DNA of 64,000 nt. It comes from Fomes fomentarius (taxonomy: Eukaryota; Basidiomycota; Agaricomycetes; Polyporales; Polyporaceae). Positions within the stretch are counted from its first letter, which is position 1, and each line of letters opens with the position of its first letter. The stretch covers positions 3,038,001 through 3,102,000 of the forward strand of contig JABYQN010000003.1 in the NCBI GenBank assembly GCA_022606135.1, read 5' to 3'. The translations under genes were made by a program, and so were the position numbers. Positions 48,446-59,416 of the stretch are shown in pieces. The notes below the pieces were generated by a model. It saw nothing but the letters and a program-made list of their open reading frames with translations, did not search any database and had not been told where the DNA came from.

Positions 48446-49333
48446 TCACACACACTTCTACTCTTCCTCATTCGCGCGCGGTGTTACTGCCGCGCGCAGA
48501 TTCGCTTGGATCAGAGTACAACGCACCTCACGAGAAGGGATTTTCTGGGCACGTCTTCGAGCTTGCATCTGTATTTGCGTGGTGTACTCACGCTGCACAG
48601 GTTCACTGGTTCTGCGGAACAAGCTACCGTTTCGCTCAATTCCAAATACCTCCGACTCCCGCCACTGGCTCTAAGCCTACACCCACTCAAGCGGGTCCTC
48701 TTCGAGGCTAGCGCTGTCGATGGGGGGGAGCAGCATCGTGGTAAGCCCCCTGTGATCTCTGACTCTACCCTCCTCGGACGTCACGGGGCGTGCGGATAGA
48801 TGCATCATGAGGTACGTGCACCCTACTCTTTCCTGTCGATATCTCAGATGACTCTTATACCTGAATCCATCGATGGGCCAGTGCTGCAGCCATGCTAGGC
48901 CCTCGCCCTCTCGGCATCGCAGTCGTCGCTCGTATCTGCAAGCTCGAACTGCGCATTAATGCAGAGCTCGTAGGATGGTCCTTCTGGAAGTCGAGTGGCC
49001 CAAGAACCACCGATATGTTTTCATTTGGTAGCGCATCATTGCCTCTGTGTCGTCAACAGACGGTGAGCGAGGACAGCATTCAGTGGGGCTTCGTCCTCCA
49101 CACCTCGGCTTCCCCCACGGCGAAAGAGGTCTCCGTTACACTGGCACTCAAACAACTCTTTCACAATAATTCGGGTCTCGTTGCTGTCATAGATGGTGAA
49201 CGGCGTTCAATGTACATACCATTGTATCTATCAAGTGATTCGTTCTATCCAAGAGCAAGAGAAGGACAAAGGTCTGAACTGATGGCGTGAATGAGTCCGC
49301 TCTGATGACGTCTCTCGCAGACCCAACTCTGAC
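48446..49333 (+). other. Possible gene remnant, not identified
   Basis: A frame of 132 codons at 48892-49290 (MLGPRPLGIAVVARICKLEL and later VSVTLALKQLFHNNSGLV) might be an exon, with a possible upstream exon ending FEASAVDGGEQHR near 48742. I recognise no family and found no second copy. It directly precedes a laccase fragment. Confidence 0.2.
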
Positions 49334-49545
49334 AAGCTGACGAACACGACGATGCTGACCGCCGCTATCTCTATTGTAAATATCAAGGTCTGTCCTGGCG
49401 TACATTGGAAGTCTGAAAATGTCGCGATAGCACTGGCACGGTTCCTTCTAACAAGGCACAACAAACTGGGCGGACGGTGTTCCTTTCCTCAACCAATGTC
49501 CCATTGTTGCGGGCAACTCTTCCCTTACAACTTCAACGTATCTTT
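49334..49545 (+). pseudogene. Laccase relic: exons 2-3
   Basis: Matches the laccase at 39554 over the end of exon 2 (KLTNTTMLTA), intron 2 and exon 3 ([15 protein letters not shown]). The first copper motif reads HWHGSF followed by a stop. The donor GTAAGT has become GTAAAT. It ends at CAACTTCAACG. Dead fragment. Confidence 0.85.
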
Positions 49546-49598
49546 ACTATGAGTCTACGATGCACTGCGACCTGGAAACTTAGTTGTAGTTGAGCCTG

Positions 49599-50686
49599 TC
49601 ATCCTCGACGTGTGAGACCCGGCCACACTGCACGGTCGATACGGTTGCAAATGCGAGCCACCTTGAGCCTGTCCACAGGGGCTGACTCAGGGATACCGAG
49701 AGTGAAGTAGCGCCAGCCAAGCAAGCTGAAGATGTGGGGATCATCGATCTCGATGTCGTCTGTAGCTTTGGTGTCAGCAGCATCCAGGACAGCCTCGCCT
49801 GAGATCAAGAGGTCCTGATGCAACCATGTAGCGATTGCCTGAGATCTGGAGAAATGATGAGTATGATCAAGAAAGGCAAAAAGGAAAGTCAGAGGCTTGA
49901 TGGCTGGCACTGTGAAGATGGCAAAAAGAGGACATACGTAAAGTCTCTACAACCCATGTATGCCACCCCAACCTTGCGAAAGGCGAACGACAACATGTTG
50001 GCTCCAAGAAGGGCATCGAGCAGCTGACCGACGGTGGTGCCATGGACGAGGCGGAGGTTGAAGGTGACGATGGTAGAATAAGATGCGTCTGTACGATCAC
50101 GCACCCGTATAGTGAGGACACTAGGGTGGGAAGCACCCTCAGTGAGCTGCTGGAAGAGGATGCCATGGCTCGACAAGGTGTCCGGCGGCTTGCTCGCACT
50201 GTCGACGTCCCTATAGACAGCGGAATGCGAGTCATGACTGCCCTGGCCAGTAGCAGAAGCAAGCAGTGCAGTAGCAGGGCCAAGTGGGAGAGCCGCCGCA
50301 AAGCCACTGTCACTGCTTGGAGCAGAGGGCTTCGTGAAGTTGCCAGTGACGGGGCTGTAGATATCCGAGTCGGAGCCATAGTCTGAATGGTTGGAGCGGC
50401 TGCTCCCCGCATACTGGCCCTCATTGGATCCGGTGTCCTTGGAGTGATCGACCTCGATGCTGAACCTGACCTGTTGGATACTATCGTCCTTGTGGATGTG
50501 CACACGGAAGAGCCAGTGGTTTTTGACAGTGTCGCCATCCGTAGGCTTGAGGTCGACGCCGACCCGACTGCCTGCATTCAAAACTTCGACGTAGAGCACA
50601 TCATCCACAACAAACTTGTTCTTGATGTACTCGGGGACGTTCTGAGCAGTGAAGTCAAGGCGCTGGCAAGGAGAAGTGATGAACAT
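49599..50686 (-). CDS. Hypothetical protein, two exons
   Basis: Exon 1 starts at 50686 (MFITSPCQRLDFTAQNVPEY) and runs to GCRDFT near 49950. A GTATGT..CTCCAG intron of about 95 nt joins in phase to SQAIATWLHQDLLISGEAVL, and the stop is at 49599. The start region (VPEYIKNKFVVDDVLYVEVL, KNHWLFRVHIHKDDSIQQ) looks like a small beta-rich domain. The middle is rich in Ser and Asp, and FNLRLVHGTTVGQLLDALLG follows. The end has FSLLGWRYFTLGIPESAPVD. There is no frame break. I do not recognise the family, and no second copy exists in the window although it sits inside duplicated DNA. Confidence 0.65.
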
Positions 50687-51693
50687 CAGTGAATAGTCAA
50701 ATCATGGTATGGAACGAGGTATAACGGGCTCTGCTCGCTGTGTCCTCCAGGCTCCCGCCCCTCCATGGAGTGTGAGCGAGGGAAGGGCGGTGAGCCGAGG
50801 GTGCGTAGGAGCTTTTCAACTGCACGCAGGAGAAGCTTAAGGCGAAAGCGCGCGCGAGAGGAGGCGGGACCGAGGAGCGCGCTAATCCGAGGGCGGCTAC
50901 GGCTCGCGCGAATTGTCGCTTACTACTTACAAGGGTCCCCGACTTCGAAGCCTGGGACTGATAGGACTGAGTCTAAGTGAATAAGATAGCCTACGTACCC
51001 GAGACCGTGCAGTCGAGTCAGACTGGGGCTTGCTCTGCATATCGGTCGGGGAGGAGCTCGCTGAGTCCGAGGACATGATCTACAACATGTACAATCATGG
51101 TGAGCATGAGCAAAGAGCCAAGCACAAATTCATACTGTTGACTGACCTGGCCTTGAGCTCTAGGAAAACGATATTGGGGTCACCGGTCGAGCTTCAAGCT
51201 CGAGTAAATATGTATATGGGCAGGATTATAGTAAACTGTCAGCCACCATACCTCACATTTTAGCCTGGTTCACAATGTCAGCTACCAGGACAGGGCTAGT
51301 AGAGTCAGAAAGTTTGATGTCTCGCAAGTCGCAATGAGGGAATCGGGTAGACAAAGTTCAGAAGGACGATTATTTGTGCAATTACAGTAATCACTCTGAG
51401 TCCACTTATTATGCTTATGGAGCTCGCTTCTCCGAGTTGTCTATGGATACCTTACAGCCATTGTGGCTGGCACGAGGAGCAGCGACTCCGAGTCGAATCT
51501 TCGAGTTTGCTTCCCAATCTCTACATATGGAGAGAGACTGGGCGTCCAATCTGGCGCGCGTTCTTACCACTTACTCGCCAAAGCCCCTGTCTTCTATTCG
51601 TAACCGTCATCGTTACCCCTGCTCAAGTTAGTGACCCCCCCTTCTTTGACGGTGACTTGACGGTGACTGATCCCAATCTCTGTAGCTACCACC
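50687..51693. other. Intergenic, nothing recognised
   Basis: About 1 kb between divergent genes. The last 60 bp resemble the upstream region of APH copy A (TGACGGTGACTGA and TACCACCATG), so the duplication starts about here. Confidence 0.45.
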
Positions 51694-52746
51694 ATGTCGT
51701 ACGAAGTCACTGTCCATATTGACGTCGAAGGCAAGCCTACGAACATTCCGGACTACGAGTTCATCATCAAGCAGAGTTTCGAATTGCGTCCCCACCAGAC
51801 TACCGCTATCAATTTCAACTGTGTCCGAATCACTATCGACGCGAGGTCTGATCACGACGTCAGCAACATCTGGGTCAAGTTCGCCCGCAGCATAACAATG
51901 GGAGAGGCTAGGACACAACACTTTGTCTCGCAATACCTCGAACAGCACAACATTACTGCCGTCCGTGCCCCTCGCGTCTACCTCGCCTTCACGTGGGGCG
52001 ACTTCGGTTTTATCGTCTCCGAATACATCGACGGGCCCATGTGCGAATTCTCCGAAACCAAACCTGTTGCCGCCGCAGTGCAGGCTCTGCTCAAGATCCC
52101 GAGCCCCAGCTCGACCCCTGGACCCGTCGGAGGAGGCGTGATCGAGCACCCCTTTTTCCTCGAAAGGAGGTCCGATATCTGGTACGAGACCGTCGAGGAG
52201 TTGCAGAGACATGTTAACGGAGTGAGTCTTCTTATTTGTCTTGTTCTATCCCTCTCACCTCGGCTGTTTTCTCATGATTCACACAGATCCTAGCCAAGAC
52301 GGAGAGGCCGGGGCGCGTTAACTACATCAAAGAGGTCGCGGACTACGGACTGCTCCTCTGTATATCGGACATCCAGACTACTAACTTCATGAAGGATGGA
52401 GAGGGTAGGATCGTGGCCGTGGATTTTGGCGGCTACTCGTTCCTGCCGCCGTCGTTCTTCGCCTTGGCGCTGCGTCGAGGCAGAGGTTTCGCACATAACG
52501 TCTCCCGCCAGATCGAGATCCCACCATCGCCTAACCTTGCGGCAACGGAAAGCGCGTCTTTCGCGTTGGTTCCACGTGGTAGAAACGATATCGGTGAGTG
52601 GATTTCCCTCCTCTCTTTACACGGTTGCCTTTTGCCGCCTTCTCACAGGGATATGGAACTCATTGTACTGCACAGGCCTCCCAAGGGAACTCCGGTCGAG
52701 ACCCACAACTGGGGTATTCTATGGACGTGTTCGAGTAGTTTCGTGA
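51694..52746 (+). CDS. APH/kinase-fold protein, tandem copy B
   Basis: Exons 51694-52221, 52287-52593 and 52676-52746 give 301 residues in the same exon plan as copy A. Key motifs are unchanged: FGFIVSEYIDGPMCEF, CISDIQTTNFMKDGEGR and VAVDFGGYSFLPPSFF. Differences cluster in the first 70 residues (IPDYEFIIKQSFELRPHQTT) and at the third exon, where a few changes alter the last residues. The DNA from the second exon on is nearly identical to copy A, which points to recent duplication or gene conversion. An LTR retrotransposon lies 200 bp downstream, outside the coding region. Confidence 0.8.
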
Positions 52747-52945
52747 GTGGAGATCACTTCCCTTTTACAGGAATACCGAACTTATCTTACTGAAAAGGCC
52801 TCCCGAGGGAACAACGGACCAGGCCCCGCACTGGGAAATTGTATGGGGTTGAATTAGAACGCTTGACGTACAGTTTTCTGTGTGTAAAACTAGGCCGTTT
52901 GAGAGTAGCGCCGGGTGCCATTCGGCGCTTACGATCTCACCAGGT

Positions 52946-53160
52946 TGTAACGGCACCGTGACCGTGACCTTCCTGTTTTGGACTCACCTAGTTACGCTCT
53001 ACGCTATGTCTCGTTTCTCTAGACGAACCAACGCCAGTACACGGCGTTGGTACCCGAGCCCCGTCCCACCTCGTCCTCCGTACCCTTGTACTTCGTCTCA
53101 GACCCTCGAATCAAGTCTTCGCACTCAGACCTCGCCGGGCTCGGGCTACAGCCCGTTACA
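52946..53160 (+). repeat. 5' LTR (215 bp)
   Basis: Identical by eye to the 3' LTR. It contains an internal palindrome CCAACGCCAGTACACGGCGTTGG (shown as half-sites CCAACGCC and GGCGTTGG, 53028-53050). Confidence 0.92.
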
Positions 53161-55097
53161 GTTTGGTTCGTCTCCGAACCTGCGAGATGTCAAGCCGTTC
53201 GGCCCTCGCACCCTCCTTTGGCCGTCGTTCCTCGCGGTCACCATCGACTCCCGATCCCTTCGCTTCGCCTTCGCCTTTCACTCTGGCTGCACCCGCCTGT
53301 CAACGCTCCACAGGCCAGCACATTTTCATGGCTTCGACACCGCCCGCCTAGCCCCTATCCGCCCGCAGAGCAACTCCCTTCCCCCGTCGCTCATATGATC
53401 CATCGCTGGCCGTCGCCCACCACTCCATTACTACGGACGGTCGGAGCTCGCTTCTAGTCGAAGGCTCGCTGGTTACGTGCGAACGGTTTGTCGCCGTTGT
53501 TTTTTTTTTTTTTTCTCCTTCCTCCTCGTCCACCCTCCCGATCATCTTCTCGAACCCCCGTCACGGCCCAATTATCCTCCTGTCCTGCCGTCGTCTTCCT
53601 CACTCCCGCCCTCGCAACCGCTGCTATAAGTCAAGCCCGCCCTCCATCCCCTCTCCTCCGGCCCATTTCTTTCGGATCGCCTCGCCTTTCCTCTCCTCAG
53701 GCTCCGTCGAGGAAAGCCTCGGCGGAAAAAAGGGGGATAGGTGTAGTGAAGACGGAACCTCCAGATGGATGTGAGGACAAAGCAGGCGCGACGGACGAGC
53801 ATCCGTGGAGACCTCCCGGACGACTTGTGGAGGCAGGCCGAAGGGTGCGTAGGACGCCGGAGCACAGTCGGCGCATCCACGCAGGTTCGCAGCAGAGGTG
53901 GAGAACATCGCGAGGATGCAGGTCTCCACCCGGGCCTCTCTTCCTGGCCGTCGTAGCGTGCAGCACGACGCGCTCTCCCTTTCCTCTCGCTGGACGCCGC
54001 CTCGGGACGAGCGGTGTCCTCTGATTTTTCAACGTTTTTCAAAACTTTTCAATACCTTTTGTTATCATCGCCTTCACGCCCCGCTCCACGTTCCTTTCAC
54101 GTCATCTCGACCAACTTTTGACCCCTCTCGTAACTCTTGACCTTTGTTACCACGGCGTACCCCAATTTCGACCCCGTCCGCTCTCTCATCCACATCATAA
54201 ACACACTCCTTTTGACCGCATCCCGACTTGTGCTCGGTTCCATTCCCTCAACCTGTCGCTATCCAGCCGCCGTTGGTCTCCCCTGTTGACTTATCTCACC
54301 GATGTTCTCGACCCACGACCATCCCGCACTCCTCACTTGCATCATCATCAACCTTCTTCCTCGCCGCACCCTGACTCATGATCAGCACCCTCACCTCTTG
54401 TCGTCGCTCAGCCATCGCATCCACATCACATCCCTCGTCCTTGCTCCCCGACTCTTGTTCTTTCCCAGTGCATCCTTCTGTCCGGTCGCACGCACCTTGG
54501 CAGTGGTTAAACCGCATCGACACCCAGGTAGAATCGGCAGTGGCCGTATCTTCCTCCCGTCCCGTCCTCCTTCGCATCCGCTTGGACTCACGGACCTAGG
54601 CTACGGTCTTAACCGTCGAGTGCCTCGTATTCTCGGCTTACAGGGGTCGTGTCCAGGCCTAGGCTACGGTCTTAACTGGCTCGATGCTCTTCTCGTTCTC
54701 GCCCTCGTCTTTGGTCTTCCCATGGTCCCGTCCCTCTGGGTTGACAACTTCGGTCCTGAGGGAGTCGCTCTCCCCTGGACACTGACATAGCCATAAGTTT
54801 GGTATGTACGGACCCCTCTCGTCTCATCTATGGCTCTCGCAGCACCCCGTCTCGTATCCCGTCCTCTCCCGTCTCATGTCTAGTCCCCCACATCATCTTG
54901 TCCGCCCCCGCTTCTTGCTCGCCCCCGTTCTGGTATCACGTCCATGCACTACGTCGTTTACCACTTATTGTTATTCAGTTATTTCATGTTTTTTGATCCT
55001 CTCGCATTCTTTACGTAGTCCCCCTTGCTTGCATACTTACTAGTAGCTCCGTCTCTCATCACCCACTCCTCGAGCCGCAGCTTAAAGGAGGAGGTAG

Positions 55098-55312
55098 TGT
55101 AACGGCACCGTGACCGTGACCTTCCTGTTTTGGACTCACCTAGTTACGCTCTACGCTATGTCTCGTTTCTCTAGACGAACCAACGCCAGTACACGGCGTT
55201 GGTACCCGAGCCCCGTCCCACCTCGTCCTCCGTACCCTTGTACTTCGTCTCAGACCCTCGAATCAAGTCTTCGCACTCAGACCTCGCCGGGCTCGGGCTA
55301 CAGCCCGTTACA
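55098..55312 (+). repeat. 3' LTR (215 bp)
   Basis: Same sequence as the 5' LTR, preceded by the purine tract and followed by target duplication CAGGT. Confidence 0.92.
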
Positions 55313-56320
55313 CAGGTGTGACCGTATGTGTGTGTCACTTGCGTGGATTAATATACATGTAGTTCAACAAGGGCATGGCATCCGGTACATTTGAGCGTAA
55401 GCAGCTCCTGAGTGCTGTGACATGCTTTCTTTGCCAAAAATGCATGCATGTGTACTATCACCATGTCACACTGTCGTCCTGTGATAACGGTCTGCATCAC
55501 GAGTCACACCTGCGCTGTCTTCAACTCGTCTATGAGGTTGTCTGCGAGTCGCCATGTCCTGCGCCGTCGTTGTCGGTGAGTCTCGCACTGCTCTCACACA
55601 TGTATGTCGCTCTGAGACAGTGGTGGCTCGTGCGCTGACACAACGACGGATGCTGCAGGTCGGAGCCTAGTGCGACCACGCGAGGTACGTCTCCATGCTA
55701 GTCGTATGTTAGTGTGGTATCCACGATGATGATGCTCTCTCATGGACAGGGTCCTGCTGACCGTCCAAGTTAGTGTTACATAACTCATCACTGGCCAGAT
55801 CGTTTCAGTTCGCAGAGCACCCCATTCGGACTGGAACAAGGTACGTTCTTACGTTCTTTCGCGAATGGATTCGCTCCTCAAGCGTCCGGCGATGGTAGCG
55901 GCAGGACGCACGAGGGAGGGAGGTTAGAGATTGGGCTCCCCTGGCTTTGAGCACCGTTCGTGGGCGACGTCGCACTAGAAGCACACCCATTCCTCCCAGG
56001 CCAGATCGATTAAAGCGAGTGGTATATATACACCGCTTCAACTCGGTTATGACCAATCGCAGTCCCTCCACCCGATTGTGACCCTATTCAATAGCGAGAG
56101 ACACGCAGGAATCCAGCTCGACAAAGGCGAGCGGCAGGACCGCTATGTACGCCCCGCACTCTATCCCTTCGAGTCTTCTAGTACACTCGTCGGCTCTGCA
56201 CTCGAGCGCAAGGTGCGCGTTGTAGCCTAGGTGGAGAAGCAGGGCACGACCAGCAGGCTTGAGGCCTTGCGTGGTCTCATGCGGAACCATAACTTGGACT
56301 ACTAGTAAGTGGCTCACATG
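55313..56320. repeat. Duplicated downstream flank, copy B
   Basis: Continuation of the APH copy B flank after the LTR element. It aligns with 47480-48445 with many substitutions and small indels. It ends at AACTTGGACTACTAGTAAGTG, after which laccase relic DNA begins. Confidence 0.65.
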
Positions 56321-56379
56321 CTCCTCATTCAACACGGGGCGAAGGTTCATGATCGGAGTACATCGAAGCGACGGGATTG

Positions 56380-57318
56380 TATCTCTGGCGCTACACTTAT
56401 CAGATCAATGGCCATTAAATGACCGTCATCGAAGCTGACGGACAGAACACCGAGCCTCTGCCTGTCGACCAGATCCAAATCTTTGCCGGACAGCGTTACT
56501 CCTTTGTGGTACGTTCCTTCAGTGATGTCGTAGTCTCCCGCCTGTGGCTCATCTGCTTCGCAGCTGGAGGCCAACCAGACGGTTGGCAACTATTGGATTC
56601 GCGCGTCTCCCAACCTCATTGTGGACGGAGGCTCTGGATTTGCGAACGGTATCAACTCTGCCATCCTTCGGTACGACGGAGCTCCCAAGGAAGAGCCTAC
56701 CACTACTCAGGACACCAGCATCAATCCGCTTCAGGAGTTCGACTTGCATCCTTTGACCGATCCTACCGCTGTAAGCCTAGTATTCTCCTAGGTTTATCCT
56801 AGTCACTCATCATGATTGCATTTACCCTCTGCAGCCCGGCAACCCGACCTTAGGAGACGTGGAGGTTCCTATCAATCTCGCCATCGGCTTCGTGCGTACT
56901 TCTGACTCTCATGCCTGTACAAACAATGTCGTCTGACAGTGTTACAGAGTGGCGGCAACTTCACTGTCAACGGTACAACCTTCGAGTCTCCATCAGTACC
57001 AGTGCTGCTCCAAATCCTCAGTGGTTGCGCAGAACGCGCAGGATCTTCTTCCTTCTGGGAGCGTCTACAGCCTCCCGTCCAACGCGACTGTCGAACTATC
57101 CATTCCCGCCTTCGAGATCGGCAGCGCGCATCCGTCCCATCTACACGGCGTAAGTGTCCCCGCCCCACCGCCATGGGTGTCATGATCGTTGATGGCTGTC
57201 ACTGACGGCGAATCCCGCAGCATGCATTCTCCGTCGTTCGGAGCGCCGGCCAGCCCTGTCCAGCGAGATGTCGTGAGCATTGGTTCTGGCACGGACAATG
57301 TGACGATCTGGTTCAGGG
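56380..57318 (+). pseudogene. Laccase relic: exons 7-11
   Basis: Begins inside exon 7 (QINGH followed by a stop, then [20 protein letters not shown]) and continues through [11 protein letters not shown], exon 8 ([17 protein letters not shown]), exon 9 and exon 10. Exon 10 has one extra base near 57025 (GTGGTTGCGCAG). HPFHLHG reads HPSHLHG, and exon 11 lacks a stretch of about 20 nt after SAGQ. Exons 12-13, with the T1 Cys motif, are gone. Intron positions equal those of the intact laccase. It occupies the laccase position of the second block copy. Confidence 0.9.
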
Positions 57319-57378
57319 CAAGACTCAAGTAATATATACATTCACCACGTTCCTGTAATTCATGTGTCCCTTGCAATA

Positions 57379-58889
57379 TTATGATGCGTGATGAATAGCA
57401 GGAGTACTTGTAGCATGATACCGATACAAGCGACAATACATAACCAAAGGATGGACGATAGCAAACAAGCACAACACAGCGGTGATGACGATCCTACAAC
57501 ACCAGATGAGGTACCAGCGAATGGCCATCACAGAGGGTACTCACCTCCACTTACACAGCCAGCCGATTAGATGTGAAAGCGCTCGCAACGGCCTTGTACA
57601 GGTGATGGGCGCCGTAAACGAATGTTTCTGGGAGTGATTCATCTCGAGGTCGAAGGCGCCATCGAAGGTACCCGCTGATTCCACTGAGGTCCTTCACGCG
57701 TATGTCCCGGAATTTCGCGAGCGCGTCCTTCGCAGATACTCGCTCAGAAGGATTCGACTGCTTCATTGCATCCACAAGCGGCCGCAGTTTGTCGAGACCG
57801 TAGAACTTCTGCAGAGATTGGAAGATAAGTAGTCAACCCATGGCGGAGATCGTTGAGCATACTCACATCTACAAACTCTTTGGCAAAGACGTCGCCCAGC
57901 GCGTAGACATCGACCTTGAAGGCGTCATAGGGGACAGTCGCCGATAACTCTGGCACTTGCTGGTTACGTCCTTTCCGACCCAGCAGCATTGGTTTTGACG
58001 TTTCCGCAAAGCGATGGGAGATACCGAAATCAATGTAGAAGTACCGAACGGGGTGATCGATGCGAGGCAGAGGAGAAGCATCAAAGACGTTGTCTGGAGT
58101 GTAATGCAATCGTACGGGGTGGTGGCCCTGAGCGTACAAGGGGCTGCCATCCATCATGATGTTGGGAGCGGCGATGTCACTGAACAGGAATAGGTCACAG
58201 AGGCATGGTCTGGATATGAGATAATGATTATGCTTACCGATGGGCAATAAGGTGCTCATGGAGGAAGATGAGACCCTGATAGACTATGAGACGAAGCATT
58301 TGTGCGAAGGAGGAAGAGCAGACTTGCCGTAAGTGTCTGCTCTATGAAATCGAGAGCTTCCCCTAATGCGCCAAATGGTGGGTTGTTCATGGGACGGAGG
58401 TAAGGCGTAACCATGATGGACGACTGAGGGTCTATGGGATCGGAGAAGACGTCCAGCAAAGGAACACAGTGGTTATCTGGTCTATCAAGAGTAGTCAAGA
58501 AACGAGCAATGTCAATCTCCTTGGTATCCTTTCGGGCGACTTTGAGGGAGACGCGGATGTTATCCCGCCTACGCGTCGCGTCAATAACGTGTGGCCGCTA
58601 GATCTTCGGTGAGTTCAGAAGAGAGAGATATCCATGTAGTACTCACAGTTAGTATGACAGAGTCCTCGCAATATGTGGGGTCTCGATTCGTGCCTGTCCA
58701 AGACGGTGACCAATCCGGGTGGTAGCGCGATCGCAATTTGTACCCTTGTCTCTCAAGAACCCTGTAGCGCTCCTTCCACTTGATCTCCGCTGGCAGGAGA
58801 TCATATGTCCCCTCGTCCGTAAGTCTTGTATATATCTGGACATCTTCGGGGGAAGGTAGGCATAGGATGGCAGGGGTTTGTTGTCCGTC
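57379..58889 (-). CDS. Kinase-like protein with C-terminal TM tail, copy 3 (best preserved)
   Basis: The chosen start is 58889 (MTDNKPLPSYAYL). One base is missing in the C-run near 58846 relative to copy 1; after restoring the register the frame reads PEDVQIYTRLTDEGTYDLLP and SPSWTGTNRDPTYCEDSVIL. The N-lobe exon has HVIDATRRRDNIRVSLKVAR (probable ATP Lys in SLKV) and VTPYLRPMNNPPFGALGEAL. The catalytic loop is split by an intron exactly inside the motif: LIFLHEHLIAHR, then DIAAPNIMMDG. The activation region has FYIDFGISHRF, then GRKGRNQQVPELSATVPYDA and DVYALGDVFAKEF. After KAVASAFTSNRLAV a phase-2 intron leads to a membrane-spanning tail (IVITAVLCLFAIVHPLVMYC) ending TPAIHHAS at 57379. This suggests a tail-anchored kinase with its catalytic part in the cytosol. 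It is divergent to the gene at 59417. Confidence 0.75.
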
Positions 58890-59416
58890 ATATACCGAAC
58901 CGACACTAGGTTGGTATGGTCACTGAGCTGCTAATAAGCGGGTTGATCAGTTCGAGGATACATTTCAATAAATACATACTAGCCTTGACGTGACGGCCCT
59001 TCAAGTGCGACTTTGATTATCGTTGTTGTGGTGGTTGAACGTTCACCGAGAGTAAGGAAGACGCTCGCGAAGTTCCAGATGCACTTGCCACGTGCTGAAA
59101 GCGTGGTTGCCAAATCGGGCATCGACGCCCGAGGCTGTGTGAGAACTTGAAGGAACCAACCACACTACAGCGACAGTGCTGAGTGCAGGATGTCGGTTGG
59201 CACTCATTTCGACTGGGTCATCTCCTCCCCTTGCCTCGTGGATCAGAGTATGGGACGCATGGGAATGGCCTGGTATCTACACATAAGAACAGAAGATGCT
59301 GCCTACCGAAGCTGACACCAACTTCCTCCCATTCCCCTCGCATCTCTAGACTGGCAGCCGCCACCCGATTCGTCGTACTCAGTGGCTCATCTCACCATCG
59401 ACACTGTACTATAAGG
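58890..59416. promoter_or_regulatory. Shared intergenic region of a divergent gene pair, copy 3
   Basis: About 530 bp between the kinase (-) and the TM/coiled-coil gene (+), both of which look usable here. It is the best place to look for a bidirectional promoter. No TATA box near either start was recognised. Confidence 0.45.

Larger units (their letters stand above)
52946..55312 (+). mobile_element. Non-autonomous LTR retrotransposon
   Basis: 2,367 bp flanked by a perfect 5-bp target duplication CAGGT (52941-52945 and 55313-55317). The LTRs start TGTAACGG and end CCGTTACA. A purine tract (AAAGGAGGAGGTAG, 55084-55097) precedes the 3' LTR, as expected for plus-strand priming. The 1.9-kb interior lacks recognisable gag, protease, reverse transcriptase or integrase motifs in any frame, so the element must be mobilised in trans. 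It is closer to a LARD or TRIM type than to a full Ty3/Copia element. The interior has a T15 run (53500-53514) and a 19-bp direct repeat (CCTAGGCTACGGTCTTAAC at 54595 and 54659). Removing it restores alignment with 47293-48445. Confidence 0.93.

Noticed and set aside
53047..54790. Reading frames inside the LTR element as gag or pol
   Set aside because: None shows protease, RT, RNase H, integrase or zinc-knuckle motifs; they are short and overlap.
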